Of a stretch of 64,000 bases of DNA, positions 32,792 to 45,287 are shown in pieces (within the stretch, counting starts at the first letter, position 1; every line of letters begins with the position of its first letter). This stretch comes from Calycina herbarum (Eukaryota > Ascomycota > Leotiomycetes > Helotiales > Pezizellaceae). Below the pieces are notes generated by a model. It did no database searches. It was not told the DNA's origin and worked only from the letters and a program-made list of their open reading frames with translations. A program made the position numbers and the translations under genes. The stretch is from the NCBI GenBank assembly GCA_001414485.1, contig LLEY01000012.1, positions 372,001 through 436,000 of the forward strand, read 5' to 3'.

Positions 32792-35355
32792 TTAACGTCG
32801 CCCAGGAGGAGCCTGTTGTCCACCAGGAAAGTACCCAGGATAAGGAACCCCCGAAGGAAAAGAAGGGAACGCTCCAAAGGCCGGAACAGCAGGCATACTC
32901 GTAGGACCATTATCAACAACATGGTTGTGATGATTTTTGCCCCCGCGATTTCCATTGTTTCCACGATCGCGTCGACTTCTTCCGAATTCATCCTCGTCTT
33001 GGTCGCGGGTGGATTTTGGTCCCTTGTTTCCACCGAGATCGGTTTGCATCCGACGACTGATGGCTTTCGAGGAAACACCTTGGCCGATTTCGATATCTGG
33101 TTCCTCGACGACCATTCCGGATTCAATGGGCTTGCCACCGCTGCCACCGTATTCGGCGCTCAACATCCATTTGCGATCAGCATCTGTGAGTTTGGATATT
33201 GGGATGACGCTAACGCCGGTCATGTAATCGCTGCAGTCACGTGGTCCGAATCCAACACCCCATCTAGTCTGTTCTGAGTTAGCAATTGTATGGGCTTGTA
33301 TGGGTTCGGGGTTAGTGAACTTACTCTCAATTGCGAATCCGGGGCTCTGTTCTTCTCCATTTCATCCTTGGCATGTACAGCATCTTGCCGACTGACCATT
33401 TTAACGAATGCATGTCGCTTGTCTTTATTTACAATGCAAGTTTGGACTTGACCCAGATTGTCGAATATTCTTCTCAGTTCGTGATCCGGCATCCTGGTCA
33501 TGTTAGCATTGATGCAAGTTGGGGTCCAAAAAGCAAACTTACGTGACACCCCCGACAAACAGGGTACGACTGAGTACTGGGAGAAGTTAGAAATGATTTG
33601 ACTTCAATTGATACGGATAATTACTATACCTTTGATATTTCCTTTGGGCATGCTAGGATCATGTCCAACCCATTTGGAACTACCTCCGGAGGATTGTGGG
33701 GGACTAGGACTATGACCGCGGCGCGGAGGACTACGTTGGCGATAATCGTTACCACGGCCTCGTCCACCGCCACGATTCCGGCCGGGGGACTCTTGTTCTC
33801 TTGGATCATCGAAACGATTCTCATCACGGCGATGCGTTGCAGGAGAGCCATGCCCATTCCAACCGCGAGGAGGAGATCGGGATCGAGAACGTTGACGGAA
33901 TCGATGTTGTGGTGATCTCACAACCTCCCTTTCATGATAGCCATTACGGTCACGTGATTCACCCCAGCCATTCTGTGCGTTGAGAGGATTTTGATTTTGA
34001 TTCTGTGCAGGATACTGAGCGGGTGGAGGTACAACTCCAGCTCCAGCAGTTTGTCCCATATGTCCCATCGTAGCCATGATACCAGCAATTTTATCTGGGG
34101 AAAGTCCCTGGTCTGCCAGCGCTTTAATAAGAATGAGCTGCTGTTGCATCGCTGGATCAAGAACAGGTAGAGGAATTACTGGCGGAGCACCCGCGTACGG
34201 ATTTGATAAATTACTGGCAAAGTTCTGTACAGCTTGGCCTTGGCCTTGTGGTTGAGGTGCAAAGGGAGCCGCTGGGACAGGAACATTTACAGGCGGAGGA
34301 GCGGATGCATACTGATGGAGATTCATGGCAGCTGTACTTTGATTCTGGGGAACAGGGTTGCCTTGTGGCGGCATGTTGTATATATTATCCATAGGTTGCG
34401 GTGGTGCTGATACGGGCGGAGGAGCAGCAGCGTTATTTTGACGGGCCAAGTTGGCAAGAGCCTCTAATATAGACGGCGCTGCGGACGTTGCTGTTGGTGG
34501 TGGTGCGCTTGGTGCGGCGGGTGGGTGGACGTGTGCTGGGGGACTTCCCGGGGGCGTGGTAGAAAGGGCTACGTAGAAGAGAGAAATATTAGATACAGAT
34601 ACCAGATTAATCCAGATGGAGGATTCAGGTTGCCTTACTGTGAGTTGGTTGAGGGGCATCCAATTTGTCCTTGAATTGGGTGAGCATCTCAATGGGGAAA
34701 GTTTGGCCCTTCTCCCATATTTCTACCAATTTTCTGATCTTTTCCTACAAGGCACGAATAAAGAGTAAGTGGGAATTCATATGGAAGAAAGAGAAAAAAG
34801 GCCTCTTCAAGGCGTGTCTCAGGCTGTTAGACAGCAGAAGATGCAGCCGAAGGGAGAAGAAAAGTCAAGCAAATCTAGAGAGCCAGTATGGAGACTGTCT
34901 TGTTGAGGCGTTTAAGAGCGTACCTTTTGATCATCGGGAGCAGAATGGATTATATCGTTCATCAATGCTGGGAGAAGTTCCTTTACTCTATTAACACCAG
35001 CGGCAAATGTACCATCCTGAGCATCATTGTTTATGGGCTGTCCAGAATTTTTGGCCTGTTCCGTCCATTTCCGGGTTACAGAGTCTACAACGTAGAGCAC
35101 ACCAAGCTTGTGGGTGCCAGGAGCCTTTCTAAAATGGGTGTAGAGTTTTTGGATGAGGACCGATTCGGACTGCGGATGATAGACGTTAGCATTCTGCAGG
35201 AAAGGTGAAGATTTCGGTTCATTTTGCTGGCTTACCTGTACGTTTCCCATGCATAGGGTGGTGATGGCCTGAATGCGAGAGCCAGACACTCCAGGTGGCT
35301 TCAGAGACAGCATGCCTTGTAAGGCCGTTTCCAATTCTGCTACGGCGGAAGACAT
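32792..35355 (-). CDS. nrd1: Nrd1/Seb1-type RNA-binding, Pol II CTD-interacting protein
   Basis: Seven exons keep frame and yield about 704 aa: 35355-35236, 35193-34924, 34744-34639, 34568-33630, 33576-33543, 33493-33325, 33268-32792. Residues 1-150 form the CTD-interacting domain (SAVAELETALQGMLSL; LIQKLYTHFRKAPGTHKLGV; KIRKLVEIWEKGQTFP). A long Pro/Ala/Gln-rich linker follows, then an RS/RG-rich part (RSRSRSPPRG, GGGRGRG). The RRM begins TLFVGGVT and continues RRIFDNLGQVQTCIVNKDKRH, then TRWGVGFGPRDCSDY and ISKLTDADRKWM. The family couples nascent-transcript motif binding to termination and 3'-end choice in the nucleus. The start is MSSAVAEL; the open frame continues 23 codons upstream without similarity. 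Intact. Confidence 0.92.
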
Positions 35356-36619
35356 GGCGAAGATGGCGGACGAATTGCTATCCAACGCGATCGGGTCAAT
35401 CAATACAGCAGGAACTGAAGGCAAAGCGATCGAGAGCGCTCTCGGATCTCTACTCTATGCCCCGCGCGCGCTTCACCAAGATCCCAGGTGACTATGCGAT
35501 GTGATGCTACGATGGAAGATGATGGGGAGGAAGCAGATTCTCTAGGGCGACTTTTGATTGACTACTGTTGTCAGAGCACGATGCCGGGACGCTGTATCGC
35601 CCCAGACAGAAAACAGAGTGGACGTTGCAATTCGCAGTTTTCGCAGTACGCAAAAGTAGCAGTAGAAGCAGCAGATGCTACTACAGGGAGAATGATCGAC
35701 GACTTATATGCGCGATACTTGCACTCGCAGATTCTTGATGGTGGTGGAGGAGGGTGGAAAGTTGGAGGCGTTGGAGGCGTTGGTTGACGAACGGTGGTTT
35801 ACAAAGATGAGGAGTGCCGAGAAGCTGCAAGGATCGCCGCTTAAAACCCAGCGGGAGTCAAATAATAACCCCACGTGACCAAGCCAAATGAATGGTATGC
35901 AGGTGAAGGTGAATCAGGAAATGTCTGTAGAGAATAAGATAACTAGGACTTGAATAGTTGAAAATTTCTTTTAAGTTGTGGTGTGGTGATTCAGGGATGA
36001 TTTGTTAGAGAGAGCGAGCTAGTGCAAAAAATTCAGTTACAAGGATTTCAAGAAGAAAAAGAACCAGCAAATTCACTTTTTGCAAGGAGGAAATGCCCAA
36101 AGGTGGGAAGTATCTTCTGAATGGTATTATGCAATCAATTTATATAAATAACTACCATAATAATTTTCTTTCTGATTCTCTGCCAAAACTTAAGGCCCCT
36201 CCATGTCATACGACAACGTTCCGAGTTCTGAGTCTTTCAAGTCAGAGAAGATTCCTTTTCTCGACCCAGCTTGTGTGTGTTGGTCACGGTAATCTGTCCA
36301 CCTGCATCCTGTAGTTTGTTGTTGGAGAACCATAGAGAACGGCCAGCTAGAACACCTCCCCAACACTAGGGCTATTTATTGAACTCGGAAACTTTGAAGT
36401 TTCATAGAATTTAAACCCTAAATATTACCGGAGGTCCCTCTTCAACTTTCTGAATTTGGTCGAAAATGTGGCCCAGGTCGTGCCTTCCTTATTCTAGGTC
36501 GCTCTCGAATCGAGGGTTGAGGTCAAGTCAAGGAACGACCTTGAACTACCTAGGCCCTCATTTCCTGTTACAACTCTTGACCTTAGAAGAATAAACAACC
36601 ACCACCCCTCATCACCAAC
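35356..36619. other. Upstream region of nrd1 and intergenic
   Basis: Promoter and leader of the minus-strand nrd1, then AT-rich sequence with no recognisable gene. CTTGACC/GGTCAAG words recur at 36500-36580. Confidence 0.45.
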
Positions 36620-37460
36620 CGGGCTCTACAAGGCCTTAATTATTGTCGATTCGAGACTACTACATGAAGGAAAGCATTTGGCAGCAGTTTTGGCCTGCCT
36701 TAGAATCGAAGTCAAGTATTGTCTTACCAATGGACTAAGTTACAATATTCAGGACGCTACTAAAATGTTCCTCGGAGCTCATGCTACTATGACTGTAATG
36801 GAACGCTACTCTTGAGAGCTGGGACTGCCCTTGTTACTACCTAGTATAGAAGCAAAAACTATAGTTAAGCCACTACTTATGCTTTGCGAAACAATCCAAT
36901 TTGCGGAAAGGGTTGCTCTTGACTTGATGGTCCACGATGAGATTGCACAACTGGACAAACTAGTTTTCGCCTTTGAGAGATAGAGAGATATTCTAGATAT
37001 AAACTTTGTAATCCAATGTAAGATGTCACACCCGCGGAATATATCCACACAGAATCAGGAAGTGTACCATCAACTTCGGTTCCTATTTCACATAGGCTGG
37101 AAAATGAAAATAATATTGAAATAGTCGGACGTCACTCTTCAAAATTCTTTGCCAGACGAAACGGCGAACTCCAAGGAGTGAATTGTTCAATTTTAGCATA
37201 CATCCATCCCAAAGAAAAAGAAGGCTCTTGTATACTATCAAGAAATCAGGTTGATACAGCGCCATTTCTGTTAATATCCCTTCAGATTTTCAAATTAGAA
37301 GTGGTTGATACCTTTAGTCGTCTCACCAGTGCAAGATGGCTTAGCCCAAAGGCATTGCTTCGCGTACTACTATCACCCGACCAGATGGTCTCTTTACAGA
37401 GAATGCCACGGTTGAGGAGATATCTACTATTAAGGAATGGGTTGTATGCTAGAAACTAAG
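36620..37460 (+). pseudogene. Decayed gene of unknown family
   Basis: The plus strand keeps a largely continuous reading with stops at intervals: HLAAVLACLRIEVKYCL, DATKMFLGAHATMTVMERYS, stop, AERVALDLMVHDEIAQLDKL, stop, VYHQLRFLFHIGWKMKI. Density of stops and loss of frame after 37,100 indicate an old pseudogene. I do not recognise it. Confidence 0.4.
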
Positions 37461-38101
37461 AAATAGTAGCTCCCTTCGGAGATTATGTTTAAAATACATG
37501 AAAAGTCATGATATTCATATATATCCTGGTTCTAATTCATCTAATTCGCGGAAACGATTCGAGCTTCAAAGTCAATTCAAAGGCGCGTGATGTATGAGTG
37601 TCTCTCAAAGTGTGCCCTCAATATTGCCAACATCTTATAATTAAACTATTTAAAGGGTATCTCCTTATACCCAAAACACCCCTCTCACCAGATGATAAAC
37701 GTTCAACGCCAATTTCTACACCAGGTACCGCTCAAAGATGCCTCGCCGCTTGTGTTATCAGAGGGTATTGAGACTCACTCGCTTTCCACCAATTTTATAC
37801 CCAATCGTTGTCGTAACTCGACTCCTCCTCCAACTCCCATTCAATCTAAAATATCTACTGTTACCCGAGCTGGTGTGTGAAGCCGGGGACAATAATGAAG
37901 ATGAGGCTGGAAGGTAGGGAAGTACGTGAGAGATCGTTGGAAGCGAAGGTTTAGTTGTATGAATCTAGTGATCTAGAGGTAGCGTACGTAATCTAATGAA
38001 TTGTCGAGTGGTATGAAATTCTTACTCAAACTGGTTCTGATGGACGAATGCCTACCTGACTGCTGTTCTGAGAAGAAGTTCAATTCCAAGCAACTTGGAT
38101 G
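37461..38101. other. Intergenic
   Basis: No coding potential supported on either strand. Confidence 0.5.
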
Positions 38102-39052
38102 TTAGATCGATTGTCTTGCTACCCACACTAGCTTCTTTTGTCTTCCATTCGCAAGTTTCGGACACCATTGAAGAAGAAGAGCAGACGGCCGGTCGAAGTC
38201 GAAAGGTTGGGTTTGATGAGAATCAGACTCAACCTTGGGAATAAGGAGGATCTCAGCCATGTCCCGGTGGACAGAAGCGTCTGGATATTTACTAATCGAC
38301 TTCTTTGGTGCCCGAGAAGTAGGCGGATTCAATAGAGGCGGCAAGGGCGGGAGTGGTTCAAGCCCAATTGCTCTGGTTTTTGCCAATATTTCCTTGGTCG
38401 GTTCGTTGAATGAATCAGACGCATGGAATCCTTCCATAGCCAAGAGTAATAGTGCTCGTAAGGTGTAATTCGCATCATTTCCACCAACATGGCACCCTTC
38501 AACAGAAGTCTTTCAAGAGTAAATCCAATTACAGGGTGAGCCTCGCCTTGTCTGTCTGCTTGGTTGTCCAAAAATCGTTCTTGCTGCGTTTTCGGTATCA
38601 ACATAAGCTACAACCGAACTGTTAAAATCGAAACCAAGGGATTGCAGGACTCGGCAATCTGCGCTGAGATTGTGACCTACTAACACTATTTTTCGAGATT
38701 GATCGAGCACTTTCTCCATGGAGGGTAAAAGATGGGCAAGCTGGGCAAGCCAGATTGTCTCTCCAAAGAGAAATTTCCGATCGACATTTCTCCAATCAAG
38801 TGGACCTCCCCCCAACCCGAAATTGTGCGTCTCTAGGGCTTCTCTTGATGAAATTGAAGTGAGATTCCTAGGATCAAAGATGGATATTCCGGCTTGGGCA
38901 AGGCTTTTTCTGCCCCAAGAGCCAGATTTGCCTGATGCAGCACGAGACTTAATTTCCTCGAGGTTTTCAAAGTCGATACAAACAAATAAGATGTCTGTGT
39001 ACTCGTTCTTGCTTGCTGTATTCAAATCGTCGCCAATGAATGGGAGACCCAC
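38102..39052 (-). CDS. Gfd2/YDR514C-like DEDD-fold nuclease domain protein
   Basis: The minus-strand frame shows a DEDDh-type nuclease core: ILFVCIDFENLEEI (first acidic pair D-x-E), GISIFDPRNL, HNFGLGGGPLDW, KIVLVGHNLSADCRVLQSLGFD (second Asp), VAYVDTENA. The frame then changes: skipping 36 nt bounded by GT..AG (about 38537-38502) leads in frame to WCHVGGNDANYTLRALLLLA, the family's GNDAxYTL box with the last Asp. A 36-nt intron is shorter than normal, so this is either a minimal intron or a small lesion. The tail (to 38102) is Pro-rich. The N-terminus is uncertain: no ATG lies at 39052 and an upstream exon ending before an AG at about 39053 is likely. Related proteins are uncharacterised or linked to mRNA export and RNA silencing. 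Confidence 0.65.
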
Positions 39053-40434
39053 TACAAATATTGGTCAGTATGTATGGACAAAAGCTGAAAGATTTCTGAG
39101 TTTCTATGGCTTACATACTCCTCGGAAAAGGTGTTTCGATTCCGAGCGAGTTTTGAGGGTCTTTTTTGGATCTATGACGGAAGAATTATTTGGAAAAATG
39201 GTAGAAAAGTTGTTTACTCAGGTTGAGTTGTCGAGAGAATTGCGTGTTGAACAGGCACTAAACATGTCTTCGGAATGGTTGTTAGTTTTATTATAAGTGA
39301 AATAAATTTCTGTGGGTAATCTGAAAACCTAAAGATTAATAGTGTGCAATTAGTGCTTTTTCGATTGGGATAACCTCAATTTCTGCGTCAGAATCGAACG
39401 CTAAGCCTCTTAAGGGTAGCCATAGTATCGAACGTATACCATAGGTACGGAGAGCACCGAGTATATTTTTGGAAAGGAACTACCTTGGGGTCCTTAGGAA
39501 CTTGTTGAGGCTCTTGAGGATCATGGCCAAAACATGACAGGAGTGACAGAAGTGAGGTGAGAATGGAGGTCAGATCAAGCTACTCGGCACCGCCGCACCA
39601 AGGGATGTTGTACGTGGGGGTCCAAATTGTTCGAACGGTTTAGAAGAATAACAATCTTTTAAATGCTGAACTAAAGTGGAACAATACTGTGATGAATGAT
39701 TTGTTGATGAAATCTTTCTGGCACGACATCTTCAAGTTCTGCTAAGGAAAGAGTAGCCGGCAGCCAATTCAATTCTTTTCCAAAATCCCGACCCCCAAAA
39801 GCGGCACCGAAGCTTGGCATCGAATGCCGGGGCTAGCGTTCCATTTTCTGTCAAACCCGCGGGCCCCCCAGCTTAGGATTTTGAAAGTCAACGTCTCGAC
39901 CTGAGCTGACCGAATCCCAAGCAGGTCCTGAATCCCCCCCAGGACTTTCTTCTTTTCCCTGGGCTCGCCCTCAACAACACCTACAAGTTTTGCGTGCTCT
40001 GCCACTGCTCCAGCTGTCGCTGTCCGCCTTGTACCCATCGGTTTCTCCAGCTGCGCGCTACCAAACGCTTTCTGCCTGTGCCGTTACGTTGTCTAAAATA
40101 CACAGAGACACACCACTTCACCAGGCCGAAGCGTTGTACACCCTCACACCTGCCGCTGCTGCGATCAATCAAATACAATCGACCATCGCTGGTGCTCACA
40201 ATCTGCCCCCGATTCCCATTCCCACCCACCCACACACCCTACTGCGTCCTAGCTACGACAATGACCCAATGTCATCTCTCTGCATCGAGCGCTCTGGTTA
40301 ACCTCTTCCCCTAATATTCCAATTCCGATTCTCAATCTTTTCGCCGACTTGCGATCTCGCCCCTTAACTTCTTTCCTTGGGACACGACATTCTTTTCGAG
40401 CAGCGAGCACACTCGCCTGCCCTATTTTCCAAAC
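39053..40434. other. Intergenic and long leader of the R3H-SUZ gene
   Basis: Plus-strand frames here are not convincing. 39,780-40,430 is C-rich and pyrimidine-skewed, as expected for a leader and promoter of the gene starting at 40435. Confidence 0.5.
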
Positions 40435-43112
40435 ATGGCTACGGCTCCAATGTCCGCGGATTCCAGACTCTCGTTTGCAAAGGTTCGTGGCTGGTGCCCA
40501 AGGCAACCCCGCGCCTACTCAATGTGACAGAATTTATGTACTGACACCATCTCCCACAGGTAGCTGCGTCTGCTGGAAAGGACAATATAGCGCCTAGATC
40601 TTTTGCCAAAGTGGCAGCCTCTGGACCATCCCGACCTTCGAACAAGGAAAACGTCGCGATGGGAACTCAGAATGAGAATGGTCCGGAAGATGGTCTCCAG
40701 ATTGGCGGGACTGAGAAGCACCCCTCTGTACGAACCGAAATCGATTCGACTGCAGACGCCGCACCCGCACCCACACCCACGTCCGAGACGAGCCTTGCGA
40801 ATGCAATGAAAGCTTTGAATGTTGATGGAGAGCGCAATTCGCCAATGCCGAGCCTGGTTGTAAACGGTTCGGGTACTGGGCCTATGATTGCTAGAAAGAG
40901 ACCAGAATTTGGGGAAGGATTTTCTGAAGACCCCTTCCAACGTACGGATTCGGGATCTGAGCTGGGAACAAAACCTCCAAGTTTGGACGGCAAGAGCATC
41001 ACCTCTGGGACTACATTTGCGTTGGATGAAAAAGAGTCGTTGCGACCTGATGATAGTGCGAGCGTCAAAGCTGCTGAGGATGATGACACCTTTTCTGGTA
41101 GGGGCTCTATAGTTGCAGGATCCAGGATTGGATCTGAGGCAGCTGGTCGCGCATATCGTGCACAATTCTATGAAGCGCCAGATAGGCGTATGCAACCAAT
41201 GCCAGAACGTCAAAGCCAAGGGGTGACCACTCCCCAAAGTGGCTCATCGGGGCAGCAAACAACAGATGATGGGAAGGTTATCAAGCCACTTGTTGGCTTA
41301 ACTGGTACCCCTGATGCCTTCAACCTTTTCTATCGTCAAACACCAGACGAAAAATTGTTGGAAGCGCTGGACTCACCCAAGGATCGCATTTTTCTTCTTC
41401 GTTTAGAACAAGATTTGCAAAAATTTGTTACTGATTCAAAGTAAGTTGCACTCAATTCTTCTGTATATAATTGGATGTAGGGCTAATGAGTAATCCAGAG
41501 AGCCTTTTATTGACCTACCACCGTGCAATTCATTTTGCCGAATGTTAACTCATAAATTGGCCGACTATTATCATATGACCCATCAAGTTGATGCAGTTGC
41601 TGGTGCTGTTAGAATTTTCCGCACTCCATTCTGTAGGCTACCACCACCTTTGACCACCATATCGAATCCTCCTACTACGGGAAATACCCCGCCGCCGCCA
41701 ACAGTCCCAACTATGAAAATCATGCGAAGAGGGGGCGATGGAGATACTGGTCTTAGCCCTTCCAAGGCTACTTCTGAAACCGGAAGTGATGGTAAGGACA
41801 AGGCACTCTCAGCTAAAGAGAAGTAAGTTCCCGGAATAATGGCCCGCGCGTGGTACACGTCATTGACTATAAATAGGTTGTCTCGAGAGGAACGAGAAGC
41901 TGCTTATGCTAGAGCGAGAGAGCGTATATTTGGAACAGATGGCAAGACTGGAGATGCCACACCTGGTAAGTAGCTAATACTCTTGACTTAAACCCTCGCT
42001 AACCCCTGGAAGAAAATGAAGATAGCAATGAGATGTCAAGATCCAGCTCCGTTTCCACCAAGGATAGGTCTGGACAGGGTAAAAGAACAAAGGCTACAAA
42101 ACAGAGACGAGACGACTCGGAGGGATTTGATGTTAGATCTCAGTATACACCATTCTTCCCCCAGCCTCAAATGCCAGCATGGACCCCAACCCAGCATTAT
42201 TCGCCCATGGCTCCTCAAACCTTTAATGGGGCTGGACAAAATGTTTATCAAAATCCACTTCCTCAGCAATTCGCAGCCCCGGTCCAACAATTTGTCCCAA
42301 GCCCTATCAACAATGGTAACATGCAAGGATACAGCAATATGCAGCAGGTAATGAATTGTTCGTTGCTCCTTTTTGCGAGGTATCTTGCTAACGTTGCTTA
42401 GCAATACCCACAACCCAACCAAATGAGATTTCAGCCACATAGTGCTCCGATCACGGCGTTTGGGTCTCCAGTTCAATCTCCTCCGATTGCTCCTCAACAA
42501 TGGCAGCAACCACAAGCTCAACAGCAGGTCTACCAAACATCATATCAACCTCGACCTCCTTTGAGCGCTGGACCTCCTGGCTCGATTCCATATGCCTTTG
42601 GTCAATTGCCAACAACTGTAAATCCAGCTGACCCCAAAAGCCAACACCCAATTCCTGGGAGCTTCAATCGACATGCTTTTAACCCAAAGACTCAGTCCTT
42701 TGTACCTGGCAATCCCGGGCTTCCTATTCCTCAACCCATGTCACATCACGGGTCTCCTCACCATGGCTCGCCACACCATGGTTCTCCACACCTTTCCTAC
42801 AACGCCTACACTCCTCCCCAACAGCAGTTTGGAAATGGAATGGGCTATAATATGGCTAGACAGGGTTCGAATAGCTCTCTGCCATCATATCATGCATCTC
42901 CGCACATGTCCCATAGACCCATGATGCACCAAGGCATGCAACCAGGTATTCCCCAAGCTTTGCCTCAGGGGTTGCCGCATTCAATGATTCAGGGGATGCC
43001 TCAAGGAATGCCACAGGGTATTCAAGGGGGGCAAAATGGACAAGTTGGACATCACCTCCCCAACTATGGTAACTCGTCTACGCTTCCTCCAAAGCCCCAA
43101 ACTGGAGTTTAA
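40435..43112 (+). CDS. R3H and SUZ domain RNA-binding protein
   Basis: Six exons: 40435-40482, 40560-41440, 41499-41822, 41877-41965, 42013-42347, 42402-43112, giving 795 aa. Start MATAPMSADSRLSFAK. An acidic/Ser-rich N-terminal half is followed by the R3H domain at about residues 285-350 (DRIFLLRLEQDLQKFV, EPFIDLPPCNSFCRMLTHKL, ADYYHMTHQ). The SUZ motif comes next (MKIMRRGG ... SREEREAAYARARERIFG, about 390-440), the pairing seen in Encore and yeast Rbs1-type proteins that bind mRNA in the cytoplasm. The C-terminal third is Gln/Pro/Met-rich with a triple HHGSP repeat and MPQGMPQG runs, a prion-like low-complexity tail. No lesions seen. Confidence 0.88.
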
Positions 43113-43413
43113 TGGTTTATGGTTATGTGGTCAACAAGATTGGCGTAAGGGTATGGTAGCATTGATGGAGTTGGTGGAAATTGCGAGCATTAAGGTGCGG
43201 GTTTATAGCATTGAAATTGATAGACCGTGAATACTACAAAGTACCAAATCGGAATCATCTTGTATCTCATCTCAATAAAAAAGGTCATACAAAGTGAAAT
43301 TGTCATTCCATTGAAATGGATCTATTGCCCACCGTAAACGCCATACTTTTTCCATCCTGTACAATGCAATGCACAGCCAAATATCGTGTGGAGAAAGTTG
43401 AAAGATGATGTAA

Positions 43414-44548
43414 TTACTCTGCGGGTTCTCTTGGTTCTCTTTGCTGTCCACCACCACGTCCTCCGCCTCGGCCTCCGCGTTTACCTCCTCGTTGACCACC
43501 ACGTTCTCCCTTCTCTCCACCTTCACCTCCACCAGTTTGAGCAAGAACATCGGAGCCACCCATGGTGAGAACAGAAGTTGCTAATCTTTGAGACAAATCA
43601 ATCTGTGTTCGGATGGTATTTGCCAAGTATGAAACAACAAGAACATCCTGGATATGGTTGTTGAAATCCCTCTCGATATCTTCTGGGTCGACCTTTGGTG
43701 CTAGTGACAGAGCATTCATGAGGAATTGTCCCAAGGCATTCGAAGGTTCTCTCTCCTCGTCCAAAACAGAACTGACATACTCGGCTACTCGATCCAAGAG
43801 ATCAACAGCCTGATCAACGGCTCTCTCTAAACCCTCGATATCTGTGACTACTGGAGCAGCACGGCTCTCGCTGTCCTTTGCGCCGGAGATCAATTCGAGT
43901 CCGCTCTTCTCGGCCTCGCCGTATCGGATATCATATGGAACTGGGATGAAGAGACAACTCTCAGCTGCTCGCTCGGCATTCACACCCACAGGAGCACTGA
44001 TATAAGCCTTTGCCTCGATTCCCTTTCCGGACTCCGTCGAAACCGTCAAATGGATCGCGGGATGTGGGAAGGTTCCGGTCTCTGGGCTGGCGAAGAAGTT
44101 CTGGATCAAGGCGCTGAAGCTGTTGAGATCGAGACTCGTGGTGTACCAGCCGAGCAAGACCTCGCGCGGGTTGGCTTTGAGTTGCAGGGCCAGCATGTTC
44201 TTTTGGTATTCGACGTCTACCTCTACTTGGTCCTCGTTCTCGGTGTGCGGGATGGCGAAACAGTTTCGTACTTCAGCTTCCATGCCATCTTCTGAGCGGA
44301 CGCCTAGGAGGGCGCCGATTACGCGGGTGGATTGGGTGGAGTTGATGTCTCGTCGGATTGCATGGTCGAGGATTGAGAATACTGCCTGTGAGTTTCTGGG
44401 ATTAGCAGATGCTCTGGGAGGCATGCGAAGGCGTACTGACTTGTGGTTGAATTATGACATTTACGGGGGCGGTGGTGGGTTGCACGCCGATAACTGCGGG
44501 CGCCAGAGGGCGCGCAAGATGGATGAAGGAGGAGGTTTCGACCGCCAT
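43414..44548 (-). CDS. eIF3f: Translation initiation factor eIF3 subunit F
   Basis: Two exons, 44548-44441 and 44385-43414, give 359 aa. Exon 1 starts [19 protein letters not shown] and ends in NVIIQPQ; exon 2 begins [13 protein letters not shown], the usual junction. The open frame that starts at 44424 (MPPRASANP) begins in the intron and is not the true N-terminus. An MPN domain without the JAMM metal site follows ([43 protein letters not shown]). The C-terminal helical region is [16 protein letters not shown]. The tail is an RGG-like run ([14 protein letters not shown]), longer than in most eIF3f. Cytosolic scaffold of the 43S complex. Confidence 0.95.
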
Positions 44549-45287
44549 GCTGGGCTAGAGTTTAGGAGTCGAGCCTGCGTGGGAGGAGATGGTGAGAGGT
44601 CGTGGAGGTTGTTGGGTTCGCGATCGAAAATTCCCTTGACACCTCGTCTTGTCGATTTCGGCTTGGTGGGATTTGTGGGCGGGCCCCCACTTGGAAATAC
44701 TTGGGAGTAAAAGTTTACAAAAACGACCTAAAATTTTATTTGCTATCTAATATCCCTATGGGCGAAAATTACGGGAAATGGGCCTGCTAGAGGCTTCTTA
44801 TCAGAAGTTTGGCAAAACAAAGATATTGAATCCTCTTTTTCGTCTCTGGAGGGGCAAGGCCAGAAGTCCGAGGATCTCCCGACTTAGTTGGAGAAGTCAA
44901 GTACAAGTACTTTTAAAATGGCGCTCAGCCTTCTAGAAAAAATTCAAGTAATTTTTTCAAAAGTTTAGAACAATAAATGATATTAAATTAGAGCAGGAGG
45001 GTTGTCTTTGCTTAGTTCGCCTCCAAATTGTGTTAAAGGTTGAAGGGCTGATAATTGCCGCTTTTGTTCCCCATCACTCACTCAAAAAATTGGAAACAAG
45101 GTAGCACAAGCTTGTCTCAAACCTCCAGGTCCATCATCACCAAAACACCACCCCGGTCAACAACCTCCCACCAGATCCCCAGAGCCGCAACCGGATCAAT
45201 TAGGCTCATCGCATTCTTTCGTCCCAAGTAATTGGTTCACGATATCACTCCAGCGCATTGGCGCAAACAACGTAGCTCCCTAAAAAC
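44549..45287. promoter_or_regulatory. Divergent eIF3f / mic12 promoter region
   Basis: 739 bp between two oppositely oriented starts. AT-rich centre (44,930-45,000), C-rich leader before mic12 with ACCCCGGTCAACAACC. No specific site is claimed. Confidence 0.4.

Noticed and set aside
38718..39296. 192-codon plus-strand ORF
   Set aside because: It lies antisense to the clear nuclease domain and has no recognisable motif; taken as a shadow frame.
40515..41237. 240-codon minus-strand ORF
   Set aside because: Antisense to the R3H-SUZ exon 2; Cys/Arg-rich nonsense composition.
44123..44710. 195-codon plus-strand ORF opposite eIF3f
   Set aside because: Antisense to the eIF3f N-terminal region and its promoter; composition follows the opposite frame.
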